Assembly (NCBI GenBank): GCA_026393695.1
Contig: JAPKZR010000076.1
Coordinates: 1 to 32,452 of the forward strand
Direction: 5' to 3'
Source: Actinomycetota bacterium
GTDB lineage: Bacteria > Actinomycetota > Acidimicrobiia > Acidimicrobiales > Ilumatobacteraceae
Length of the DNA stretch: 32,452 bases
Numbering within the stretch: the first letter of the stretch is position 1; every line of letters begins with the position of its first letter. Made by a program: the position numbers and the translations under genes. Below the pieces are notes generated by a model. The model ran no database searches, was not told the origin of the DNA, and saw only the letters and a list, made by a program, of their open reading frames with translations. Positions 17,519-25,937 of the stretch are shown here, one piece after another.

Positions 17519-17820
17519 CGCAACTGCTGCGTGTACCGCACGTTTGGCCAGCGTTCACGTGTACGACTTGTTCGAAATGTCGATACCGTTCTGCAGCAAT
17601 ATCGTCTTGCCGCGACCAAGGTCGCTCCAAGACGTAGTGTTGGCCGCAACACACGTTGTCTGCTCTGCGTTCTGCGCAGCGGACAACAACAAGCAATCAG
17701 GGTGAATATTGCCCGTCAATGAGGTCGAAAGCGACGGCGCCGGTTGGGACGATTCCCACCTTGGGCAGCCGTTGCGCAACGCTCACCGGGATGGTGAGCG
17801 CACACGGAGGGAATACGTCC
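17519..17820 (+). other. 302-bp gene-free stretch: structured leader of rne
   Basis: I see no credible gene here. It contains a strong hairpin at 17655-17687: outer stem GTTGTCTG/CGGACAAC, a 2-nt bulge, inner stem CTGCG/CGCAG and loop TTCTG. There is also a small palindrome GCGACC-AA-GGTCGC, a second hairpin GCTCACC-GGGAT-GGTGAGC (17781-17799), and the SD GGAGGG (17806-17811) 9 nt before ATG 17821. Neither hairpin has a T tract. E. coli rne is autoregulated through 5' leader hairpins, so this may be a functional analogue (inference). Confidence 0.6.
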
Positions 17821-19890
17821 ATGGACGACATACGGGTCGAGAATCTCGACGAACCGGCACAGAAATCAGCTGAAACGGCCGCAGAAGCGCCCGATTCAAG
17901 CGCAGAAGATGTTTCAGAAGGCGGAGTTGTCGACGAAACGGGCCAAGAGCCCACGGTGCGACCGGTTCGCAAACGTCGTCGCGGCTCGCGTGGCGGCCGT
18001 GGTCGCTCTAAGTCAGGCACCGGTCAAGGCGCTTCGGGCGACGGTGACGCCGATTCCGATGATGATGACGACGACTTCGGCGATGAGAACGATGTCGAGA
18101 ACGATGTCGATGGCGAAGCTGGTGACTCCGGCTCCGACGCCGACACGTCAGAGACGCCCGCTCCGGGCGCGCCCAAGGTGCAACGTCAGCAGAACCCACC
18201 GCGGCAAAAGCAAGCCGGTCAACAGCCCAGCGGCCAGCCTCGCGCACCGCAGCAGCCGCGCCAGCCTCGCCCTGCTGTCGTCGTCGTAGCCGCTGGCTCC
18301 GACGCAGACCCAGAATTGCCAGAGCGCGCATCCGAGGGTAAGGCCAGCGCCGAGGCCGCCGAGACTGCTCTCGTTCGGCGCCCGCAGATTGGCGATACCC
18401 GCCCCGCCCCGCGCCCGGCATCCGCCGCTCCTGAGGCTGCTGTCGAAGGCGCCGCACCAAGCACCGGCGCCAAGAAGAAGCGTCGGCGCACACCGAAGGC
18501 CAAGGTCGCCTCGGCAACCGGCAGCGGCTCATCGGGTGGCTCTCGCGGGAGTAGTGCCCAACTCGATGCCGATCTGCTTGAGAAGCGGCGTGGTCGCGAG
18601 CGCAACGGCCGTCCGGTCGGTCGCTATTTGATGTGCGTGCAAGTACGCGACAACCTCACCCAGGTTGCAGTGCTCGAAGGTCGCAACCTCGTTGAGCACT
18701 ACGTGAGCCAACCGGCCGACGATGTCAGCCAGATTCACGGCAACATCTACGTCGGCAAGGTGCAAAACGTGCTGCCAGGCATGGAAGCAGCCTTTGTCGA
18801 TATCAGCACGCCAAAGAACGCGGTGTTGTACCGCGGCGATGTGCAGTACGACCAAGAAGACATTGTTGAGGCCGGCAAAGACGCCCGCATCGAGAACATC
18901 CTCAAGGCCAAGCAGCTCATTGTGTGCCAGGTCACCAAGAACCCCATTGGGGCCAAGGGTGCTCGGCTCACTCAGGAAGTTTCGTTGCCGGGTCGCTTCG
19001 TGGTGCTCATTCCTAACTCAAAGACCTATGGCATCTCGAAGCGCTTGCCCGACGATGTGCGCAAGCGTCTGCGCAACATCCTCGACCGGGTGAAGCCCGC
19101 CGAGCATGGTCTCATCGTGCGCACCGCCGCCGAGAACGCATCCGAGCACGAGCTTCGCGCCGACATGACCCGTCTGCTCGATCAGTGGAACATCATCGAA
19201 GCCAAGGCCAAAAAGGCCCAAGGCCCAGCGTTGCTCTACCGTGAACCCGAGCTTGCAGTACGCGTGATCCGCGAGGAGTTCAACGCCGAATACCGCGGTG
19301 TCATTATCGACGACCAGCGCTTATTCGAAGACGTACGTGATTACGTCACGGCGTTCAACCCCGAGCTCGCCGACCGTGTCGAGTACTTCGACGCATCGCA
19401 AGAGGGCCTACCCATCTACGAGCGGTTCCACCTTCACGAGCAGCTTCACAAGGCGCTCGACCGCAAGGTGTGGCTGCGTTCTGGTGGCTCGTTGATCATC
19501 GAGCACACCGAGGCGCTCACGGTCATCGACGTGAACACGGGCAAAAACGTGGGCACATCGAACTCGAATCTTGAAGCAACGGTGTTCCACAACAATCTCG
19601 AAGCTGCCGACGAAATTGCTCGTCAACTTCGGTTGCGCGACATCGGCGGCATCATCGTGATCGACTTCATCGACATGGAGATTCGCGAGAACCGCCGTAA
19701 AGTGCTCGAAGCCTTCCGCGATGCCCTAGCCCGCGATAAGACACGTACGCAGGTGTTCGATATCTCTGACCTCGGTCTTGTCGAAATGACCCGCAAACGA
19801 ATCGGTGAAGGTCTGCTCACCAATTTCGCAGACCAGTGCCCGAACTGCGAAGGTCGTGGCGTGCTCGTTGATTTGGCGCTTTTGCAGTAA
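17821..19890 (+). CDS. rne: Ribonuclease E/G
   Basis: This endoribonuclease initiates mRNA decay and rRNA/tRNA processing (689 aa). The first 250 residues or so are disordered: an acidic leader, a basic patch (VRKRRRGSRGGRGRSK), an Asp/Glu stretch and Pro/Gln/Ala-rich segments. The S1 RNA-binding domain begins at about 266 (YLMCVQVRDNLTQVAVLEG). The catalytic Asp pair is D570 (LTVIDVNTG) and D615 (IIVIDFIDM), and the zinc-link is CPNC at 673-676. The protein ends just after the zinc-link, so it has no C-terminal scaffold; any partner-binding region must be the N-terminal one. ATG 17821 has SD GGAGGG; the tracked upstream frame to 17656 runs through the leader hairpins and is rejected as coding. 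Confidence 0.95.
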   Translation: MDDIRVENLDEPAQKSAETAAEAPDSSAEDVSEGGVVDETGQEPTVRPVRKRRRGSRGGRGRSKSGTGQGASGDGDADSDDDDDDFGDENDVENDVDGEAGDSGSDADTSETPAPGAPKVQRQQNPPRQKQAGQQPSGQPRAPQQPRQPRPAVVVVAAGSDADPELPERASEGKASAEAAETALVRRPQIGDTRPAPRPASAAPEAAVEGAAPSTGAKKKRRRTPKAKVASATGSGSSGGSRGSSAQLDADLLEKRRGRERNGRPVGRYLMCVQVRDNLTQVAVLEGRNLVEHYVSQPADDVSQIHGNIYVGKVQNVLPGMEAAFVDISTPKNAVLYRGDVQYDQEDIVEAGKDARIENILKAKQLIVCQVTKNPIGAKGARLTQEVSLPGRFVVLIPNSKTYGISKRLPDDVRKRLRNILDRVKPAEHGLIVRTAAENASEHELRADMTRLLDQWNIIEAKAKKAQGPALLYREPELAVRVIREEFNAEYRGVIIDDQRLFEDVRDYVTAFNPELADRVEYFDASQEGLPIYERFHLHEQLHKALDRKVWLRSGGSLIIEHTEALTVIDVNTGKNVGTSNSNLEATVFHNNLEAADEIARQLRLRDIGGIIVIDFIDMEIRENRRKVLEAFRDALARDKTRTQVFDISDLGLVEMTRKRIGEGLLTNFADQCPNCEGRGVLVDLALLQ

Positions 19891-19937
19891 TCACGGGCTT
19901 GCGCCAGCCAGCCATTTGAAATGACCCCAACATCTTG

Positions 19938-19966
19938 TTGGTGTAGTCACCCAACGACGATAGGAT
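19938..19966 (+). promoter_or_regulatory. rplU-rpmA promoter
   Basis: TTGGTG (19938-19943), a 17-nt spacer and TAGGAT (19961-19966) lie 10 nt before ATG 19977, giving a leader of about 4 nt. The -35 overlaps a small hairpin, CCAACA-TCT-TGTTGG (19927-19941). Confidence 0.6.
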
Positions 19967-19976
19967 CTCACCCGTT

Positions 19977-20288
19977 ATGTACGCAGTAATCGCAACCGGC
20001 GGTAAGCAGGAACGTGTCGCAGAAGGCCAGCAATTGCAGGTCGAGCTACTCGGGGCTGAAGACGGCGCCGACGTCTCCTTCACTCCTGTTCTGTTCGTCG
20101 ACGGCGACTCAGTATTGGCTACACCTGCCGAGCTGAAAGGTGTCACCGTTACGGGCCGAGTCATCGGCACCGCAAAGGGACCCAAGATCGACGGCTTCAC
20201 CTACAAGCGCCGCACGAACCAGCGCAAGCGCTACGGGCACCGTCAAAAGTACACCGTCGTCGAAATCACATCGATCGCAAAGGGCTGA
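19977..20288 (+). CDS. rplU: 50S ribosomal protein L21
   Basis: This 103-aa large-subunit protein binds 23S rRNA and has the normal length. MYAVIATGGKQ at the N-terminus and the basic C-terminal signature TYKRRTNQRKRYGHRQ are diagnostic. rpmA follows after 3 bp, so the pair is cotranscribed and ends at the intrinsic terminator downstream. The order rne-rplU-rpmA is conserved in actinobacteria. Confidence 0.98.
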   Translation: MYAVIATGGKQERVAEGQQLQVELLGAEDGADVSFTPVLFVDGDSVLATPAELKGVTVTGRVIGTAKGPKIDGFTYKRRTNQRKRYGHRQKYTVVEITSIAKG

Positions 20289-20291
20289 GCC

Positions 20292-20546
20292 ATGTCAAAG
20301 ACAAAAGGTGGCGGGTCTACTCGCAACGGTCGTGATTCCAATGCACAGCGCCTCGGCGTCAAGGCATTTGGTGGATCGTCCATCACAGCCGGAACCATCT
20401 TGATCCGCCAGCGCGGCACTCGGTTCCACCCAGGCATCAACGTGGGCATCGGCAAGGACGACACCTTGTTCGCTCTCAAGGCTGGCAACGTGCAGTTCGG
20501 CGAGCGCCGTGGCCGCCGTGTTATCAACGTGATTGTCCCTGAGTAA
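20292..20546 (+). CDS. rpmA: 50S ribosomal protein L27
   Basis: This 84-aa protein reaches the peptidyl-transferase centre through its flexible N-terminus. [16 protein letters not shown] starts without the cleavable extension known from Firmicutes, and GVKAFGG and [12 protein letters not shown]-type motifs (here [13 protein letters not shown]) are typical. It is the last gene of the unit; obgE, often its direct neighbour, is separated here by dgt on the other strand. Confidence 0.98.
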   Translation: MSKTKGGGSTRNGRDSNAQRLGVKAFGGSSITAGTILIRQRGTRFHPGINVGIGKDDTLFALKAGNVQFGERRGRRVINVIVPE

Positions 20547-20569
20547 ATCAGTTCTTCACTGAGTTCTTT

Positions 20570-20604
20570 CTGACCCGGCCCTTGTGGCCGGGTTCAGTCT
20601 TTTT
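20570..20604 (+). terminator. Intrinsic terminator of rplU-rpmA
   Basis: The perfect stem ACCCGGCC-CTTGT-GGCCGGGT (20573-20593), extendable by CTG/CAG past a bulge, is followed by TCAGTCTTTTT. This is the only canonical hairpin plus T-run terminator I found in the window. Confidence 0.88.
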
Positions 20605-20632
20605 CGGCTCGACTTCGGTCGATCTCGGTCGA

Positions 20633-21802
20633 CTATTCGGCCATGCCCACGCCGTGCGGTAGCCGATCGGCGCTCCAACCCAGCAGCATCATCGCTTGGC
20701 GACAGGCAAATCGATCGGTCATGCCGCTCACGTAGCGAACTGCTGAGTGCAGGGCTTCGGCGCTGCCCGCCTGAATGCCGGCAACCGGCACGGCGCTGTG
20801 TTGATGGTCGATGTGGTGCTGGGTGTCGATATCGGCGAGCAGGTTGGGTCGATCGGCGTAATGCTCGACGAGGGCCTGCAGCAGGGCGATGACAGCCCTT
20901 GCCTGTGCTTGTGAGGCCGGCCGCAGGTACACGTGCTCGTAGTTGAATTGGCGAAACTCGCTGAGCGCTGCGGCGTAGTCGTTGACCATGCCGATGCGCC
21001 CTGTTTGCGCCGCAGCATCGGTCATTGCGTGCACGAACGCACCGAGTTGGCGCGAGCGGGTGGCGCCACAGCGGTCGCGAACTAACGCGGGCAACATGTC
21101 GGGTGCCACGATTCCGGCGGCTACTGCATCTTCGAAGTCGTGGCACACGTAGGCAATGCGATCGGCCCATGACACCACCTCGCCCTCGGGGGTTGCCGGC
21201 GCTGGCCGTGACCACGAATGATTACGGATGCCATCGAGGGTCTCGGAGCACAAGTTGAGCGAGGTTAAGGTGACATCGGCGCCCCACAGCGCATGGTCGT
21301 ATCCGCCAGGCACATAGGGCGATAGGGCGTCTTCGCTGGCGTGGCCGCCCGGGCCGTGACCGCAGTCGTGGCCGAGCGCGATGGCCTCAGTGAGCGCCAG
21401 GTTTAAGCCGAGGGCCCGCGAGATCGACACGGCCACCTGGGCCACTTCGAGCGCGTGGGTGAGGCGTGTGCGCTGGTGATCGTCGGGAAAGACGAACACT
21501 TGGGTCTTGCCGGCAAGGCGGCGAAACGACGAGGCGTGCAGAATGCGGTCGCGGTCGCGTTCGAAGCAGGTGCGATATGTGTCGACCGCTTCGTCGATGA
21601 CCCGATCGCCCGCGCCGCTGGCTCGGGTGGCGAGGCGTGCCATCGAGGCATCTTGGGATTCTTCGCTGCTGCGGCGATCGACGAGTTCGGTGCTGCCCGG
21701 CCCGGCCCACGAGTCACTATGGGCCAATTGGATGCCTGCGACCTGATGCCCAGACATCGTGGCGGCCCAGCGCTGAGCCCGTTCTTGCACCGATTCGTCC
21801 AT
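20633..21802 (-). CDS. dgt: dGTPase-like HD-domain triphosphohydrolase
   Basis: This cytoplasmic metal-dependent hydrolase probably cleaves dGTP or other dNTPs to nucleoside and triphosphate (389 aa). FRRLAGKTQVF leads into TRLTHALEVAQVA (first metal His), then LGHDCGHGPGGHASEDAL carries the HD pair and the Gly/His-rich loop of the dGTPase family. It is nearer the shorter actinobacterial/deoxyguanosinetriphosphatase-like proteins than E. coli Dgt, so the exact nucleotide preference is uncertain. ATG 21802 has TATCCT 7 nt upstream and no SD, implying a leaderless mRNA. The gene lies on the opposite strand between rpmA and obgE, breaking a usual run. Confidence 0.92.
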   Translation of the reverse strand: MDESVQERAQRWAATMSGHQVAGIQLAHSDSWAGPGSTELVDRRSSEESQDASMARLATRASGAGDRVIDEAVDTYRTCFERDRDRILHASSFRRLAGKTQVFVFPDDHQRTRLTHALEVAQVAVSISRALGLNLALTEAIALGHDCGHGPGGHASEDALSPYVPGGYDHALWGADVTLTSLNLCSETLDGIRNHSWSRPAPATPEGEVVSWADRIAYVCHDFEDAVAAGIVAPDMLPALVRDRCGATRSRQLGAFVHAMTDAAAQTGRIGMVNDYAAALSEFRQFNYEHVYLRPASQAQARAVIALLQALVEHYADRPNLLADIDTQHHIDHQHSAVPVAGIQAGSAEALHSAVRYVSGMTDRFACRQAMMLLGWSADRLPHGVGMAE

Positions 21803-21809
21803 GTCTCGC

Positions 21810-21859
21810 AGGATACGCGGTGCAATCGGCGACCACCGACTACTGCTGACAGATAGCCT
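21810..21859. promoter_or_regulatory. Divergent -10 elements of dgt and obgE
   Basis: TATCCT (21815-21810, minus) lies 7 nt before dgt ATG 21802. TAGCCT (21854-21859, plus) lies 11 nt before obgE ATG 21871. Neither gene has an SD and I see no good -35 for either. Confidence 0.45.
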
Positions 21860-21870
21860 GCATTTGCCCT

Positions 21871-23112
21871 ATGAGTGGATTTGTCGACGAAGCCCAACTA
21901 AATGTCCGCGGAGGCGATGGTGGTGCCGGCTGTGTGTCGTTCCGTCGCGAAGGTCCAGAGGCCATGGGTGGACCGAACGGTGGCGATGGAGGCAAGGGCG
22001 GCGATGTCTGGCTCGTAGCCACTCGCAACGTTGCTTCGCTGCTCGCGTTCCGTGATCATCCCCACCGTCGCGCCAAGGACGGCGTGCACGGAAAGGGCAA
22101 GGATCAACACGGTAAGCGCGGCGAAGGTATCGAGGTCATGGTTCCCGAGGGCACCATTGCTCGCGACATGTACACCGGCGAACTGCTCGCCGACCTCGTT
22201 CATCACGGCGACCGTTGGCTCGCTGCTGCTGGCGGTCGTGGCGGCCGTGGCAATGCCAAGTTCTGGTCAAACCGTCGTCGTGCCCCGAACTATGCCGAGC
22301 AGGGCGAGCATGGTGTCGATCAGTGGCTCAAGCTCGACCTCAAACTGATGGCCGATGTCGCCTTGGTGGGTTTCCCCAACGCTGGCAAGAGCACGCTCAT
22401 CAGCAGCATTAGCGCAGCAAAGCCGAAGATTGCGGCGTATCCGTTTACCACGCTCGAACCGCACCTCGGTGTTGTCAGCGTCGACAGCGACACCGAGTTC
22501 ATCGTCGCCGACATTCCCGGCCTCATCGAAGGCGCTAGCGAAGGACGTGGCCTCGGCCATCAGTTCCTGCGCCACATTGAGCGCGCCCGCGTGTTGTGCG
22601 TGTTGGTCGATCTCGAATCAGCCGATGGCGTGTCGCCAGCCGAGCAAGAGCGCATCTTGTTGGGCGAGCTTGGTAACTACGAGCCCGAACTACTCGAGCG
22701 TCCTCGCTTTGTCGTTGGCACCAAGAACGATGTCGGCTTCGAGACCGAGTGGGACGGCCTACGTATCAGTGCCATCACCACCGAGGGCCTACGGGTGCTC
22801 GTGGGCAAGTTGGCCGAGTTGGTCTCGAAGGTTCGCCACGAGCAGCCCGACCAAGAAGGCATTGTCATCATTCGTCCTGAGGTCGATGGTGCAGTTGTCG
22901 AGCGCATCGACGAGAACCAGTTCCGTGTTCGCGGCCGCAATGTTGAGCGCGTCGTTGCGTTGAACGACGTGACCACGCCAGAGGCACTGAACTGGATCGA
23001 CGAGCGGTTGAAGAAGCTTGGTGTCGATCGCCTGCTGAGCCGTGCCGGCGCTCAGGATGGAGACGTCGTGTGGATCGGTGAGTTCAGCTTCGAGTACGAG
23101 CCGGATCTGTAA
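21871..23112 (+). CDS. obgE: Obg-family GTPase
   Basis: This is a ribosome-associated GTPase involved in 50S maturation and the stringent response (413 aa). The Gly-rich Obg fold (about 1-158) has GGDGGAGCVSFRRE and GGNGG-like GGPNGGDGGKGG. The G domain has GFPNAGKS (167-174), DIPGLIEGA, and TKND as the NKxD motif. The C-terminal OCT domain (about 330-405) ends VVWIGEFSFEYEPDL. The proB start follows the stop codon with no gap, so they form one unit. Confidence 0.97.
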   Translation: MSGFVDEAQLNVRGGDGGAGCVSFRREGPEAMGGPNGGDGGKGGDVWLVATRNVASLLAFRDHPHRRAKDGVHGKGKDQHGKRGEGIEVMVPEGTIARDMYTGELLADLVHHGDRWLAAAGGRGGRGNAKFWSNRRRAPNYAEQGEHGVDQWLKLDLKLMADVALVGFPNAGKSTLISSISAAKPKIAAYPFTTLEPHLGVVSVDSDTEFIVADIPGLIEGASEGRGLGHQFLRHIERARVLCVLVDLESADGVSPAEQERILLGELGNYEPELLERPRFVVGTKNDVGFETEWDGLRISAITTEGLRVLVGKLAELVSKVRHEQPDQEGIVIIRPEVDGAVVERIDENQFRVRGRNVERVVALNDVTTPEALNWIDERLKKLGVDRLLSRAGAQDGDVVWIGEFSFEYEPDL

Positions 23113-24201
23113 ATGCGGGTCGTCGCCAAAGTCGGAACATCGTCGCTCACCGATGCATCTGGTGTGATTCAGGTGCACGTGATCGCGTCGCTGTGCGATC
23201 AATTGGCAGCGCTTCGACAGCAGGGCCACGAAGTCATTTTGGTGAGTTCGGGCGCAATCGCAGCGGGTGTGGCGGCGTTGAGTCTTGAGGCACGGCCAAC
23301 CGATGTGTTGTCGTTGCAGGCCCTTGCTGCTGCTGGCCAGCCACGGCTGATGCAGGAGTACAACCAGCAGTTCGCTCGTCATGGTGTCGTTGCTGCGCAA
23401 GTGCTGTTGGTGCCCCACGACTTCGCCAACCGTCATCAGTATCTGCACGCCCGAGACACGCTGGTTCGTTTGCTCGAACTTGGTTGCGTTCCTATCGTGA
23501 ACGAAAATGACACTGTTGCCAGCGACGAGATTCGTTACGGCGACAACGATCGCATCGCGGCGCTTGTCGCTCACAACGTGAGCGCCGATGTGCTGGTCCT
23601 GCTCACCGACATGCCCGGCTTGTACACGGCCGATCCGCGTACGAATCCCGACGCCACGTTGATCAGCAACGTTGCCGCCGATGATCCTTTGCTCTCGGTC
23701 TCGGCTGGCTCAACAGGCACCAATCGTGGCAGTGGTGGCATGGCTTCAAAGCTGGGTGCGGCGCGCCTCGCGAGTTGGTCAGGCGTGCGCGCGGTCATCG
23801 CCGAAGCGTTGCGTCCAAATGTGTTGGTCGATGCTGTTGCGGGCGTCTCGGTGGGCACCACCTTTGAGCCCAGCGATCGACGCTTGCCTGCGCGCAAGCT
23901 ATGGATTGGTTTCGCCAGTCAGGTCGATGGCTCGGTCACGGTCGATGGCGGGGCGGCGAGAGCATTGGTCGAGCGAGGCACTTCGTTGTTGCCGGCAGGA
24001 GTCACCGCGGTTGATGGTGATTTCGAAGAGGGTTCCACCATCGAAGTGCGTGATGCCGAAGGCATTGTGTTCGCCCGTGGCATGGCTGCGGTTTCGTCGG
24101 CCGTGGTGCGCGTGAATGCTGGGCGAAGCACTCGCGATCTTGCCCCGCAGATTGCTCACGAAGTGATTCATCGCGACGATCTGGTGCTGTTGCCTCGCTG
24201 A
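23113..24201 (+). CDS. proB: Glutamate 5-kinase
   Basis: This enzyme catalyses the first step of proline synthesis, phosphorylating glutamate with ATP (362 aa). The amino-acid-kinase domain has VVAKVGTSSLT, ILVSSGAIAAG and NENDTVASDEIRYGDND, with LLTDMPGLYTADPR as the ATP-side motif. A PUA domain (about 275-355) follows, as in E. coli ProB. ATG directly abuts the obgE stop. proA, the next pathway gene and often next in line, is absent; the gene converges with murJ. Confidence 0.96.
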   Translation: MRVVAKVGTSSLTDASGVIQVHVIASLCDQLAALRQQGHEVILVSSGAIAAGVAALSLEARPTDVLSLQALAAAGQPRLMQEYNQQFARHGVVAAQVLLVPHDFANRHQYLHARDTLVRLLELGCVPIVNENDTVASDEIRYGDNDRIAALVAHNVSADVLVLLTDMPGLYTADPRTNPDATLISNVAADDPLLSVSAGSTGTNRGSGGMASKLGAARLASWSGVRAVIAEALRPNVLVDAVAGVSVGTTFEPSDRRLPARKLWIGFASQVDGSVTVDGGAARALVERGTSLLPAGVTAVDGDFEEGSTIEVRDAEGIVFARGMAAVSSAVVRVNAGRSTRDLAPQIAHEVIHRDDLVLLPR

Positions 24202-24246
24202 GCTGAGCTGCGTGAGTTGCGTGCGCCGGCCGCCGACTGTGGTCGC

Positions 24247-25857
24247 TTAGACCTCGCTGTGGCGGCGGCGGAGCAAGCGGTCGCTGATCAACGTGAGTTC
24301 GGGCGCCTTCAACAGGGTCAACACGGCCACGTACACGCCGGCGCCGATGATGGTGCCCAGCAGCGCTCGCGGTATCGCTCCGTCGCCAGCATTGGTGCCC
24401 ACGTGGCGAGCGAACAACCACACGACCTCGCCCATGATCGCTGAGGCCAACAACATGCGCCCCATGCTTTCGTAAATGGGGCGCAGTTCGAATCCAGGCA
24501 CCTTGTAGCTCAGCACCAAGAGCGCAACGACAGCACTGGCCAAGTAGGCAATGCCAAACGACAGTCCGAGGCCGAGCACTCCATAGCGGCCAACGAGTAT
24601 CCATGCGAGCACGATGTTGAGCGCGTTCTCGCCGAGGTTGATGATGAACGGCGTGCGCGCGTCTTGATGGGCATAGAAGCCGCGCAACACAAAGAGGTAC
24701 ACGCTGAACCCCACGAGACCGACGGCGAATCCGCCGAGCGCCCGGCTGGTGTTGAGCGCCTGCAGCGCATTGAGGCGGCCGTGTTGCAGGATGCCGCCGA
24801 TGATCGAGCGGCGCAGAACGAATAAGCCAATACCGGCGGGCAAGGTGAGCAATGCCACCATGCGGATGCCGAGCGACGTGCGATCGATGAACGCTGCTTT
24901 GTCGCCGCGGGTCACAAAGCGAGAGAGTTCGGGCACGAAGGTGGTTGCGATTGATACTGCCAGCAAGCCGTGGGGGAGCACGAAGAAGGTGAAGGCTGCG
25001 GTGTACGCCGCCTGTTGGCCTTCGCCCGAACCGAGGGCGAGGTTCTTCACGACCACGATGGAGACCTGGTTGGCAATTGCGTAGCCAAGGGTCCATCCCG
25101 AGAGCTGCACGAGTTTGCGTACCGCCGGATGGCGGAAGTTGGCGTTGAAGCGCAGTGGCACATGCGCCTTCTTCAGCGCCGGCAGCAACGCGATTGCCAT
25201 CACCGCGATGCCGGTGGTAGCGCCGAAGCCGAGCATCAGCCGCAGGCTGGTGTTCGATAACACCTCGCCGAGTTCGATGTCTTTGTGGCCAACCACGCCA
25301 GGAATGAGCAACAGGCTCACGATGATGACCAGATTCGAGAGCACCGGTGACCACGCTGCGGCAAAGAAGCGTCGGCGCGCATTGAGCAACGCAGCGCCAA
25401 GTGCCGACAGGCCGTAGAAGAAGATCTGGATCAAAAAGATGCGGGCGAGCGACGAGCCGACATCGCGGTACTGCGTGGCGTTGATGGTGCTCGGAGGATT
25501 GAACGAGAACAGGTGAAAGATCCACGGCGCAGCGACGAATGCGACTGCGGTGATTGCGGTGAGTGCCAACACGGCCACGGTCACCACAGCGGTGGTGGCT
25601 TCGTCGTCTTCTTGTTCGGCGTGTTTGGTGAACAGCGGCACGAGGCTCGCCGACAGAATGCCGCCGAGCAAGAGCTCGTAGATCGCGTTGGGGCTGTTGT
25701 TGGCGCCGTCGTATGCGTCGGCCAATGCGGTTTGTCCGATGATGATGCTGAAAACGACAATGCGAATCAACCCGGTCAGCCGGGACAATGCTGTGCCCAA
25801 CGTGACGACGACGTTGGATCGCAACATACCTCGTCCCCCGAGCGCGTCGTTGTTCAC
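24247..25857 (-). CDS. murJ: Lipid II flippase MurJ
   Basis: This polytopic MOP-superfamily transporter moves lipid II across the membrane for peptidoglycan synthesis (536 aa, about 14 helices). VVTLGTALSRLTGLIR is the N-terminal signature, DAYDGANNSPNAIYELLLGGILSASLVPLF the conserved helix 1-2 region, and repeated MVALLTLPAGIGLFV-type helices follow. I take GTG 25857, because TACTAT (25869-25864) ends 6 nt before it (leaderless); ATG 25827 is a plausible shorter alternative, and the tracked start at 25947 overlaps the divergent gene. It is functionally linked to mrdA and rodA upstream but not cotranscribed with them. In several actinobacteria murJ orthologues carry extra kinase-like domains; this one does not. 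Confidence 0.94.
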   Translation of the reverse strand: MNNDALGGRGMLRSNVVVTLGTALSRLTGLIRIVVFSIIIGQTALADAYDGANNSPNAIYELLLGGILSASLVPLFTKHAEQEDDEATTAVVTVAVLALTAITAVAFVAAPWIFHLFSFNPPSTINATQYRDVGSSLARIFLIQIFFYGLSALGAALLNARRRFFAAAWSPVLSNLVIIVSLLLIPGVVGHKDIELGEVLSNTSLRLMLGFGATTGIAVMAIALLPALKKAHVPLRFNANFRHPAVRKLVQLSGWTLGYAIANQVSIVVVKNLALGSGEGQQAAYTAAFTFFVLPHGLLAVSIATTFVPELSRFVTRGDKAAFIDRTSLGIRMVALLTLPAGIGLFVLRRSIIGGILQHGRLNALQALNTSRALGGFAVGLVGFSVYLFVLRGFYAHQDARTPFIINLGENALNIVLAWILVGRYGVLGLGLSFGIAYLASAVVALLVLSYKVPGFELRPIYESMGRMLLASAIMGEVVWLFARHVGTNAGDGAIPRALLGTIIGAGVYVAVLTLLKAPELTLISDRLLRRRHSEV

Positions 25858-25863
25858 CTGCGC

Positions 25864-25928
25864 ATAGTACGGCTTTAGTAACGAAGGTGTAACTCGATTG
25901 AGGCGCCGACGAACCGTGCGGTTAGGGT
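25864..25928. promoter_or_regulatory. Divergent -10 elements of murJ and the MoxR-like gene
   Basis: TACTAT (25869-25864, minus) is 6 nt from murJ GTG 25857. TAGGGT (25923-25928, plus) is 9 nt from ATG 25938. A weak TTGAGG at 25898-25903 could be the -35 of the plus promoter (19-nt spacer). Confidence 0.5.
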
Positions 25929-25937
25929 GCGATCCGT

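Noticed and set aside
17733-17748. GGGACGATTCCC in the rne leader as a third DevR box
   Set aside because: The half-sites are 12 bp end to end, not 14, and the flanks do not match the consensus; it does not share the spacing of the other sites.
17656-17820. Upstream extension of the rne frame (55 codons)
   Set aside because: It starts within a strong hairpin and has no SD; ATG 17821 has GGAGGG at proper distance.
19927-19941. CCAACA-TCT-TGTTGG as the rne terminator
   Set aside because: Only a 6-bp stem with no following T run, and it overlaps the -35 of the rplU promoter.
24002-25525. 507-aa minus-strand ORF overlapping murJ and proB
   Set aside because: Out-of-frame reading of murJ, Arg/Pro/His-rich composition typical of a shadow frame.
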